A DNA stretch of 64,000 nucleotides. It comes from Pseudoalteromonas shioyasakiensis. GTDB lineage: Bacteria; Pseudomonadota; Gammaproteobacteria; Enterobacterales; Alteromonadaceae. The DNA is taken from NCBI RefSeq assembly GCF_022398475.1, contig NZ_JAKEVM010000002.1, positions 1 through 64,000 of the forward strand, written 5' to 3'. How positions within the stretch are numbered: position 1 is the first letter of the stretch; each line of letters opens with the position of its first letter. The position numbers and the translations under genes were made by a program. Under the pieces are notes generated by a model, which saw only the letters and a program-made list of their open reading frames with translations, was not told the origin of the DNA and did not search any database. Positions 36,207 through 44,400 of this stretch are shown piece by piece.

Positions 36207-36670
36207 ATAAACAGCGATTAACCAGCACACTTAATAAAGCGAAGCAGGTTTGCCTTGAGCATGGTAGAAAGTTCACCATTCAGCGCAAGCAAATACTGCA
36301 AATATTACTAACCACAGACGTGCCGTTATCGGCCTACGAATTAGCCAGTTGCTACAAGCTGCGCACAAGTTCAAGTGTATCTGTTATGTCTGTTTATCGA
36401 ATCTTGAGCTTTTTGGAGTCGGTAAACCTTGTTCGCAGGCTTAATAGTGCTAACAAATATATCGCTTACGGTACCGACAGTGAGGTTTTTAAGCGTGAGA
36501 CTTCTTTGTTTTTGATTTGCCGTCATTGCCAAAAAGTTGAGACTTTAGCGGTTTCACAGAGTGATGTTGCAAAGCTTTTCCCTCATTTTGATGATGCAGG
36601 TTTTACCTCACAAACAAAGCAATTTGAAATGCTGGGAGTATGCAATGAGTGCCAAGCAAAACTTGCTTGA
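36203..36670 (+). CDS. zur: Fur-family zinc uptake regulator
   Basis: With bound zinc it represses zinc-import genes. The 155-residue protein has the winged-helix region (RKFTIQRKQILQILL..SVMSVYRILSFLESVNLVRRL), then a zinc-site pair CRHC (about 109-112) and the end CNEC, giving two CxxC pairs as in Zur, and lacks the His-rich HHDH motif typical of Fur. Location behind zrgA with an ATGA overlap supports the zinc assignment. Four Zur-box-like motifs lie nearby. Confidence 0.88.
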   Translation: MNKQRLTSTLNKAKQVCLEHGRKFTIQRKQILQILLTTDVPLSAYELASCYKLRTSSSVSVMSVYRILSFLESVNLVRRLNSANKYIAYGTDSEVFKRETSLFLICRHCQKVETLAVSQSDVAKLFPHFDDAGFTSQTKQFEMLGVCNECQAKLA

Positions 36671-36715
36671 TGCACTTTTTATAATTCATGTGTTCAATTT
36701 TGTAGGGATTATTCA

Positions 36716-37117
36716 GTGAAATTACAAGAAATAATGGACAAGTTTGCCATCGGGTTATCAGCTATGTGTGCTATTCACTGTTTAGCTGTGCCTGTGTTAT
36801 TGGTTTTATTACCTAGTGCTGCAGCACTGGGTTTAGGTAACGAGCAATTTCATTTTTGGATGTTAGTTGCGGTACTGCCAAGCAGCTTATTAGCACTATT
36901 TTTAGGGTGTAAAAAACATAAGCGATATCGATTATTGATGCTAGGTGGTGCAGGGCTGGTGTTGTTGTCTGCAGCGGTGCTGCTTGGCGAAAATGTTATT
37001 GGTGAGGCTGGCGAAAAAGTACTTACTTTATTGGGTTCGCTCTTTGTCGTCACCGGGCATTGGTTTAACTTTCGCTTGTGTGGGAAAAAACGAGGGGCTG
37101 AGTGCCTAAGCTCGTAA
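36716..37117 (+). CDS. MerC-domain membrane protein
   Basis: The 133-residue protein has four hydrophobic helices and the MerC motif MCAIHCLAVPVLLVLLP, whose Cys pair in other members binds mercury. Its link to zur and zrgA suggests transport or sensing of zinc instead; similar genes occur beside Zur-regulated genes. The start is GTG, 7 bases after TAGGGA; an ATG 18 bases further in is less well placed. It ends with RLCGKKRGAECLSS, adding further Cys. It follows zur by 45 bases, presumably in the same transcript. Confidence 0.82.
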   Translation: MKLQEIMDKFAIGLSAMCAIHCLAVPVLLVLLPSAAALGLGNEQFHFWMLVAVLPSSLLALFLGCKKHKRYRLLMLGGAGLVLLSAAVLLGENVIGEAGEKVLTLLGSLFVVTGHWFNFRLCGKKRGAECLSS

Positions 37118-37126
37118 AGATATAAA

Positions 37127-37158
37127 CTTGTTGGCCAACCATTGAATTGGCCAACAAG
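37127..37158. terminator. Bidirectional hairpin between merC-like and DUF3297 genes
   Basis: A perfect 12-bp stem CTTGTTGGCCAA/TTGGCCAACAAG has an 8-base loop. It lacks a long T run on the plus strand; on the minus strand it is followed by TTTATATCTTT. It probably ends transcription of both convergent genes, weakly. Confidence 0.65.
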
Positions 37159-37177
37159 CTAATTCAGCAAAACTGAA

Positions 37178-37423
37178 TTACTTGTAGAATACTTCTACAG
37201 TGCCTTTTACTTTTAATAGTAAAGGTTGGCCGCGGCGATCAAGGGCTTTTGGAGAAGCGACTTTGATCCAGCCTTCGCTGATATTATATTCTTCAACGTC
37301 AAAACGCTCTTTGCCGTTAAGTTTTACACCAATTTCATGTTCGAAAACTTCTTCCACATAAAATTTACTACGTGGATTGATAGAAAGTTGGTTTGGTAAT
37401 TCTGGTTTTTGTGTATCAGTCAT
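37178..37423 (-). CDS. DUF3297 family protein
   Basis: The 81-residue soluble protein matches the small, widely conserved DUF3297 family (LSINPRSKFY, NGKERFDVEEYNISEGWIKV, LDRRGQPLLLKVKGTVEVFY). No function is established. A start 15 bases upstream is possible; the chosen one fits family length, and neither has a strong ribosome-binding site. Confidence 0.85.
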   Translation of the reverse strand: MTDTQKPELPNQLSINPRSKFYVEEVFEHEIGVKLNGKERFDVEEYNISEGWIKVASPKALDRRGQPLLLKVKGTVEVFYK

Positions 37424-37508
37424 AGTTGCGATCTGCATTGAATAAATTGTGCGCCATTGTAGGCAATAGCTGGCATTGGCTCAAGTATCTACACGGCAAA
37501 TTTATTGT

Positions 37509-37973
37509 TTACTCGCAGGCTTGTTCTGAATGCTCAACGCACATGGCAACGGCTTCACTCTTTTTGTCGAAGTCGTGTGTTAAGCAGTAGTCAAAACGCA
37601 TGGTTAACTCAATTACTTGTTCATCCGTGCGCTCTGGCCATTGCCAGTCTCTCACTATTTGCCTTGCTGCCTTTCTTACGTCTTTACTAAAGCGCTTTGG
37701 CGCTGAATTTTCAATATTTAAGTTTTTCACATCGCCTTCTGGCGTTACCTGAAAGTTGACAATTGCGCAGCCACTGCCTTGTCGATTTAGCAGCCCTGTC
37801 GGGTATTGTACATGGTGCATTGGTGGCAGCCGTTGCCAGCTAGGCTTATCTGTAGTGGTATCGAGTACCTGCGCTTGAATATCAACAAATGGAAATTTAC
37901 GTGATAAATCAGGGTTTGCGAATGAGCTGATTGATGCGCATACGAGCGTTAATGCTAAAAGTGATTTATACAT
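37509..37973 (-). CDS. Periplasmic TonB C-terminal-domain protein without membrane anchor
   Basis: The 154-residue protein has a cleavable signal (ending SSFA) and a TonB/TolA-like C-terminal fold (YPTGLLNRQGSGCAIVNFQVTPEGDVKNLNIENSAP..FSKDVRKAARQIVRDWQW). The proline-rich stalk and N-terminal anchor of TonB are absent, so it cannot be a normal energy transducer. Four Cys (GSGC, DYC, MC, QAC) could form disulfides. It lies upstream of, and divergent from, a TonB receptor with Zur-box-like sites, so it may act on such receptors; this is a guess from position. Confidence 0.8.
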   Translation of the reverse strand: MYKSLLALTLVCASISSFANPDLSRKFPFVDIQAQVLDTTTDKPSWQRLPPMHHVQYPTGLLNRQGSGCAIVNFQVTPEGDVKNLNIENSAPKRFSKDVRKAARQIVRDWQWPERTDEQVIELTMRFDYCLTHDFDKKSEAVAMCVEHSEQACE

Positions 37974-38075
37974 AGTTTTCCTTAACTTGTTTGTTTTTTA
38001 ATCCACCTCAAATTTAGCGTTAAAAATTATCTTTGTAAACTAGAGGCTTGGCTAAAAATTAAGGGATAAATGTAT

Positions 38076-38118
38076 TGTTATACTATAACCTATTTTTTAT
38101 TTATGTTATTTTATAACA
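38076..38118 (+). promoter_or_regulatory. Second pair of Zur-box-like palindromes
   Basis: TGTTATACTATAACC (38076-38090) and TGTTATTTTATAACA (38104-38118) are near-perfect palindromes of the Zur type, again with a 28-bp offset, the same as in the zinc promoter at 35.6 kb. They lie 34-76 bases before the receptor start, where binding would block transcription. Confidence 0.75.
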
Positions 38119-38151
38119 AATCATTTCTCTTAACTTTTACAATCAGACCTT

Positions 38152-40236
38152 ATGAAGTACTCAACTCTTAGTTTAGCCTTAGCTGCGGCGTTTGCAGCGA
38201 ATACACATGCAGCTGATAACAGCGATATCGAAACGATCACCATTGAACATAAACAGGCGTTTCGTGGTGATATTCCAACAAAAGATTTACCGCAATCGAT
38301 CACCACATTAAGTAAAGACATGATGACTGATAACGGTATTACAAAGTTTCGTGATGCACTGGATTTTTCTGCCAGTATTACTCGTAAGAATAATGGTGGA
38401 GCACTGTGGGATAGCTATTCAATTCGTGGTTTGTCTGGTAACGAAAATATGCCGTCTGGGTACTTAGTTAACGGTTTTAGTGGTGGTCGCGGCTTTGCAG
38501 GCCCGCGTGATGTATCAAACATTGAATACATCGAAGTATTAAAAGGACCAGGCTCGGCACTCTATGGCCGTTCGGAGCCGGGTGGTACTGTAAACATTAT
38601 TACTAAAAAGCCACAGTTTTATCAGCAAGGGCAACTTCAAGCTGAGTTGGGTAGCGATGATCACAAGCGTATTCAAGGTGATTACACTAACGGTTTAAGC
38701 GATGATTTAGCGTTTCGTATCAATGGCGCATGGCAAGATAGTGACAGCTTCAGAGACTATGTACACCACGACAAATTCGTGATTACGCCTTCGCTTTATT
38801 ATCAAATCAACGATAACTCATCGCTGACTTATGAGTTTGAGTATGTTGATCAACAGCAAATGTATGACCGCGGTATTGTGGTGTTAAATGGTGATTTTGA
38901 TACCGTGCCTGAGTCACGCTTTTTAGGTAACCCAAATGATGCACCAACCAAGGTGCACTCGCGCGGCCATCAATTAAATTACAGCAACGATCTAAACCAA
39001 GATTGGAGCTTGTTATTAGGTGCTAGTTACCGTACTGCAACGTTAACGGGTTATTCGTCAGATGCTGAGCTTTCACCATCGCGTCAGTCATTATTTGATG
39101 ATGGCAGAACCTTAACTCGCCAGCACAGATACCGTGACTATGAGTCTGATGATTTATCGCTGCGCTTTGAATTAAGCGGCCACTTTGATGTTGCCGGTAT
39201 TACCAATCATGTATTGATTGGTGTTGATGGTTACGACTATGAGCTGCGCACTGGGCTTTATCGCTACCGTGGTGGTAATGGTACTTATACCATTGATATT
39301 TATGAGCCAGAGTACAGCACTACTGAAGGCCCTGAAGTGGGCATGCAGTACGAAAATAACGAACAACAAAATGCGTACGGTATTTACCTGCAAGACCAAC
39401 TAGATCTAACCGATAACTTAAAAGTGATGTTAGGTCTGCGTTTTGATGAAATTGAACAAGATATTTTTGAGACTAAGTCTGGTGTGGCATCAAACAGCAA
39501 AGAAAACCGCATTAGTCCACGTTTTGGTGTGGTTTACGCACTTAATGACGACATTAACCTTTACTCAAGCTATTCAGAAGGCTTTTTACCACTGAGCGGC
39601 ACCGATGCTGAAGGTAATCCATTCGGTTTTGAAGAAAGTGACTCGTTTGAGGTAGGCGTTAAATTTAGCTACGCCAATATCAGCGGTACGCTTGCTTACT
39701 TTGATGCGAGTAAGAGCAACATGCTGGTGGCAGATCCAGTAAATGTGGGTTATTCAACACCTGTAGGTAAAGCAAATAGCACAGGTTTTGAGTTAGATTT
39801 AACAGGTTCATTGGGTGACAATACCGAGTACAACCTATCTTATGCCTATGTTGATGCTGAGACTGCAACAGACAGTCTAAATGTTGATTGGTTAGTGCCA
39901 ATTCCTAAAGGTAGCCCACTTGTGAACGTACCAAAGAATAACCTTTCGATTGGCTTAAACCATGACCTAAGTCTATTCGCACAAGAAATAAAGATTGGTG
40001 GTCATTATCAATATGTGTCTGACCGTTTGGGCGACCCAGCTGATCTCACCTTCCGTTTACCGAGTTACCAAACTGTTGGTTTATTTGCTAAATGGCGAGC
40101 GACTGAACGTACGACAGTATCACTGAATGTTGATAACGTGTTTGATGAACAGTATATCGCTAGTTCTTACAATGCATTGTGGGCCTACCCGGGTGCGCCG
40201 ACGCAATTTAAACTTGGCGTAAGTTATGACTTCTGA
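38152..40236 (+). CDS. TonB-dependent siderophore-type receptor, probably zinc-regulated
   Basis: It is an outer-membrane transporter for a metal chelate. The 694-residue protein has a signal peptide (ending AANTHA), a TonB box-like start (SDIETITIEH), a plug domain with IEYIEVLKGPGSALYGRSEPGGTVN..TKKP, typical of siderophore receptors (FhuA/FpvA type), and a barrel ending in Phe (LGVSYDF). It has no His-rich loops. The Zur-like boxes upstream suggest a zincophore or zinc-linked ligand rather than an iron siderophore. The next gene overlaps its end by 11 bases, so the two are translationally coupled. Confidence 0.88.
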   Translation: MKYSTLSLALAAAFAANTHAADNSDIETITIEHKQAFRGDIPTKDLPQSITTLSKDMMTDNGITKFRDALDFSASITRKNNGGALWDSYSIRGLSGNENMPSGYLVNGFSGGRGFAGPRDVSNIEYIEVLKGPGSALYGRSEPGGTVNIITKKPQFYQQGQLQAELGSDDHKRIQGDYTNGLSDDLAFRINGAWQDSDSFRDYVHHDKFVITPSLYYQINDNSSLTYEFEYVDQQQMYDRGIVVLNGDFDTVPESRFLGNPNDAPTKVHSRGHQLNYSNDLNQDWSLLLGASYRTATLTGYSSDAELSPSRQSLFDDGRTLTRQHRYRDYESDDLSLRFELSGHFDVAGITNHVLIGVDGYDYELRTGLYRYRGGNGTYTIDIYEPEYSTTEGPEVGMQYENNEQQNAYGIYLQDQLDLTDNLKVMLGLRFDEIEQDIFETKSGVASNSKENRISPRFGVVYALNDDINLYSSYSEGFLPLSGTDAEGNPFGFEESDSFEVGVKFSYANISGTLAYFDASKSNMLVADPVNVGYSTPVGKANSTGFELDLTGSLGDNTEYNLSYAYVDAETATDSLNVDWLVPIPKGSPLVNVPKNNLSIGLNHDLSLFAQEIKIGGHYQYVSDRLGDPADLTFRLPSYQTVGLFAKWRATERTTVSLNVDNVFDEQYIASSYNALWAYPGAPTQFKLGVSYDF

Positions 40237-41371
40237 GCAAGTTAAAAGCCGTATTCACAGTATCGACATCATGCGTGGTGTCGTTATTCTGCTGATGCTA
40301 CTTGATCATGTGCGAGAGCGATTTTTCTTGCACATGCAGGTGGGCGATCCCATGGTGGTTGATACAACTTCGCCGGGGCTTTTTTGGAGCCGCTTTGCTG
40401 CGCACTTTTGTGCGCCAACCTTTATCTTTTTAACCGGTTTGTCGGCGTGGCTTTATAGTCACCCAGCAAGTGGTGTGGCGCGCTCGGCTCGAAGCTTTTT
40501 AATCAAGCGAGGGCTATTTTTAATCGCCCTTGAAGTGACCCTGATTTGTTTTTCTTGGATGGGTTACTACCACACCATTTGGCTACAAGTGATGTGGGCG
40601 ATTGGCCTTTGTATGTTGGCGTTAGCATTACTGATTAAGCTGCCACGCAACCTATTGCTGGTGCTTGGTTTAGTTATTGTATTTGGTCACAACTTACTGA
40701 CTCCAATCAGCTTTACGCCCGATGAGTTTGGCTACTCGTTGTGGACGATTTTGCATGACCGAGGCTATCTATCACAAGGCGGTTTAATCGACGTCAAAAT
40801 TAGCTACCCAGTGCTGCCTTGGATTGGCGTTATTTTATTGGGTTACTGTGCGGGTCCTTTATATGCGCACACTCAATCAGCGGATTCACGTAAACGAGCA
40901 TTGCTGCTGTTAGCCCTGTTATGTGTGGGATTATTTGCGCTGCTGCGTGGTTTTAATATTTATGGTGAAACCTTGCCGTGGCAAACGTTTAGCACCACAA
41001 CAGAAACCATGATGTCGGTGTTTAACGTGACTAAGTACCCACCGTCACTGAGCTTTTTGCTGATCACGTTAGCAGGCATGTTTATTGGCTTATGGTTATT
41101 TGAAAGACCACTCAACCGCGTTACTAATGCGCTACGTGTATATGGCTCTGTGCCTATGTTCTTTTATATTTTCCACCTCTATGTACTGCTCTTTATGTAT
41201 CAAATAGGCATGCTGATCTGGGGGGCAAATCAAGGGCAATATTTAGGAGTCAGTGAAATCTCAGGTATTTGGTTTATTACTTTGCTGCTGGCAATAGGGC
41301 TTTATTGGCCAACCAAGACGTTTAGTGAATACAAGCGTAAGGCTAACAACCCTTGGTTAAAGTATTTGTAA
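40226..41371 (+). CDS. Multi-pass membrane protein, DUF1624 / heparan-alpha-glucosaminide N-acetyltransferase-like
   Basis: The 381-residue protein has about ten hydrophobic helices and begins with the family motif SIDIMRGVVILLMLLDHVRE, followed by FFCAPTFIFLTGLSAW-like text; the His and Asp in LLDHVRE resemble acyltransferase active-site residues. The family acetylates sugars or amines across the membrane in known members; the substrate here is unknown. It overlaps the TonB receptor gene, suggesting a role with the imported metal chelate, for example its modification. This is inference. Confidence 0.8.
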   Translation: MTSEQVKSRIHSIDIMRGVVILLMLLDHVRERFFLHMQVGDPMVVDTTSPGLFWSRFAAHFCAPTFIFLTGLSAWLYSHPASGVARSARSFLIKRGLFLIALEVTLICFSWMGYYHTIWLQVMWAIGLCMLALALLIKLPRNLLLVLGLVIVFGHNLLTPISFTPDEFGYSLWTILHDRGYLSQGGLIDVKISYPVLPWIGVILLGYCAGPLYAHTQSADSRKRALLLLALLCVGLFALLRGFNIYGETLPWQTFSTTTETMMSVFNVTKYPPSLSFLLITLAGMFIGLWLFERPLNRVTNALRVYGSVPMFFYIFHLYVLLFMYQIGMLIWGANQGQYLGVSEISGIWFITLLLAIGLYWPTKTFSEYKRKANNPWLKYL

Positions 41372-41376
41372 CGAAA

Positions 41377-41406
41377 AATGCCGATATGCTAAGCATATCG
41401 GCATTA
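41377..41406. terminator. Hairpin terminator between convergent genes
   Basis: A 12-14-bp stem AATGCCGATATGC/GCATATCGGCATT has a minimal loop. On the minus strand it is followed by TTTTTCG, so it chiefly ends the giant protease transcript, and may work for both. Confidence 0.75.
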
Positions 41407-41433
41407 CTCTTAACTATCCTAATTAACTAATCC

Positions 41434-44400
41434 TTAGTTAATTCGAGATTTTTTACGACGAAGTGCCATCAGTGGTGCAACAGCTAGTAATAACCAGCCG
41501 AATGAACCGCTTGATGATTTCTTGTCTTTTTCAACCTCAGTCTCTGGAATCACTGCCTCAGGGAAAGTACAGCTACCATCGTCAGTATTGGCGCTTTCAT
41601 CATAGTTAGTTGCTGAGCTGTCAGTACAGCCAAGCTCTTCACCATCAGACATCACCGATAATACAAATGAACTCATTGCTGCATCAGTTGGGTTAACGCT
41701 GTCGCTAACTTTTACTGTTACATCAATATCACCATGGAAGTGCGCCGCTGGCGTGATAGTCACGGTGCTACCTGATGTGTGACCAGATACTTCATAAGTG
41801 AAGTTTTCGCCTAACACGTCGATTTGGTTGCTCACTTGGTTTTCGTCAGCATAAAGCACGTCAAAACTAATCGTTTCGTTCTCTGCCACCGACATATCAG
41901 TTAAGGCTGCCATTTCTAGGTTACCGATAACTTCAAGATCAAGGGTGAGGGTTTCATCATCTGCGCCAACTAAACCATTTGTAAGTGATAGTTGATGCGT
42001 TTGATTCGCCGCTTGCTCGCCAATGTACGCTTGGAATTTCACGTCAAACTTAGAGATTTCAGGGCCTGTGTAGTCAAGACACACAACCAGTTTGTCGTGT
42101 AGTACTTCGTCCATATTGTCGAAGCCGTACTTGTTACCGATGTTTAAATCAATAGGAATATCACCACTGATAAAGCCACGGCCATCAGCAGCTTTCAAGC
42201 CGATAGAACCTTGTGCATCAACCAAGCTTAAGTTGTCATAAGCAAATAGTAGCTCGTATTCACCTGGCTCATAGTCAATGCCCATACGCATGAACATTTC
42301 AACATCAACAGATTGGCCTTCAGTTCTTGAGCGCTGGATATTATCCCATTCAAGTACTAGCCACTCACGCGATACCGTATAAGTTGGTGTGATACCTGCG
42401 TTGGCGTCATAGTTACCGTAACCACCGTCAACACGCTCAGGGATCATGTTATCACCAACCCAGAACGGCGCGATTAGGTATGGCGGCGGTGGCGGCTGAG
42501 TGTAACCCTCAGGCAGTTCAACGTGGAATGGCGTTGTACGGCCTTGCGAACCAAATGTGACTAAACCAGCTGGGTTAAGTTTAATTGAGTCAAAGTGGTA
42601 CTTGTTAAAGAATGGGAATGACACATCAAGATTAGTGTTCATGATTTCTTTAAATGTGTACTCAAACTCGTTGTAGTAACGACCTTCAACACCTTCTAGT
42701 GTACGCCAGCCAAGCTCACGTAGTTCTAGGTAGTAAGGATCTGGTGAATGCGCCGAAGTTAATGAACACATTTCGTCTGTGATGTTGGTGGTAATGTTAT
42801 AATTACGCTCAACATTTTTAGTCGTCTCTTGAACACCAACTAGTGCTAGAGCGTTGCTATCTAGCATTGGTGTTACTGGCGTTGAGTTAGATGCGACAAT
42901 GCTGTCAGGAACAATATCTACGCCCGCAGGGAACTCAGTGTTTAGTGCAAATTGACGCGCTTCATTTTCGTTATTAGCAATGACGCTGATTTCAAAGTCA
43001 ACTAAGTCACCTACATAAGCCTTGTTTTTGTTGGCCGTAAAGGTCACGTCTTTATCAACTTGCTCGATGATCACTGGCACAAAACCAAGATTGCCTGCAT
43101 CTTCTGGGTTGCTACCAATATCAAAGCCACCGAAGTAAATATCGCCAATTTCCATATCAGGTAGGTTATAAGCAAGGTCAAGCTCCAGTTCGTCATAACC
43201 CGGTACGCTGTTTGGTCCTGTTACAGTGAGTGAGCCATTGTCTTCAGTGGTCACCGCTGTTGCGAAAGACACTTCGATACCTTCATCAACTTCACCATAT
43301 GAGTAGTTTTGAAGGTTCATATAAACGGTGAAATACTCTCCTGCTTCAGGATCAACAATATTACAGAAGTTAGTTAGGGTGTAGCTAGTTGACATACATA
43401 GCGTTTCTTCAAAAGACGCGATGCCATCACCATTACTATCTTTACCCATAAAGACCAATACGCGAGACTGCTCATTCATAATGCTTGCGCTGAACATTTT
43501 TGCGTCTTCAGGCACTGTCGTCCACTGAATGTGGTTGTTGTTCACAGCTTCGTCTTCACCTTCAACCTCTACGCTATCGAATGGGTCGCCTGGTGTGGTG
43601 TCGTTGAATAGGTGTACTGTTTCAACTTGGCCTTTTACTAAGCCGTACGATTGTGTTGTTAGATTACTAATTTCAGAAGTATTAAATGGACCGACTTTCA
43701 TCGTCGCAGAGCGGCGGTGTGCATCAACCTTAATAAATTCAGGTAAACCTGTATCGCCAACGTAGGTCCATACAGGCATTTCAAGTACTGGCGATTCAGG
43801 ATTGCTAGACGTTAGAATTAATTGACCTTGGTTACCTGTGTAGTCAACCGTTTCTTGTGGTGTTGCATTTTGATGTGCTTCTACAGTGACAACAATGCTT
43901 TGAGTTTCGCCCGCTTTAATATCAAATTGCGCTGGCTCAACACTAATCGTACTATTTCCAATCCAGCTTTCAGTGTGTAGCGTCCAGCTTGCATCTTCAG
44001 TTGCCGTGAAGGTCCTGATAAACGTACACTTAAAGCCGCAGTCATTATCTACCATGTAAGCTGTGTTTAGTGCTTTTTCACGGCCACCAAGGCTTGGGTT
44101 GGCTGCACTCATGTTCGCAATGCTTTCATCAAGCAATAGGCCCGCTTTATCAGCACGTTCAACTTGCATTTTACCTGAACCCATTTCAGCAAGTGCCGCA
44201 TCAAAGCCATCATCAGCATAATTATCTAAATAGCGAGCCATACCAAGTTGGTTGTTTGCAGTTAACATTAATGCTGATTGAATTTGCATTGGTGTCCAAT
44301 CAGGATGAGATTGTTTTAACAATGCTGCTGCACCCGCAACGTGTGGGCTTGCCATTGATGTACCAGACATAGATTGCCAGTCTGAAGTCGCTGGGTTGCT

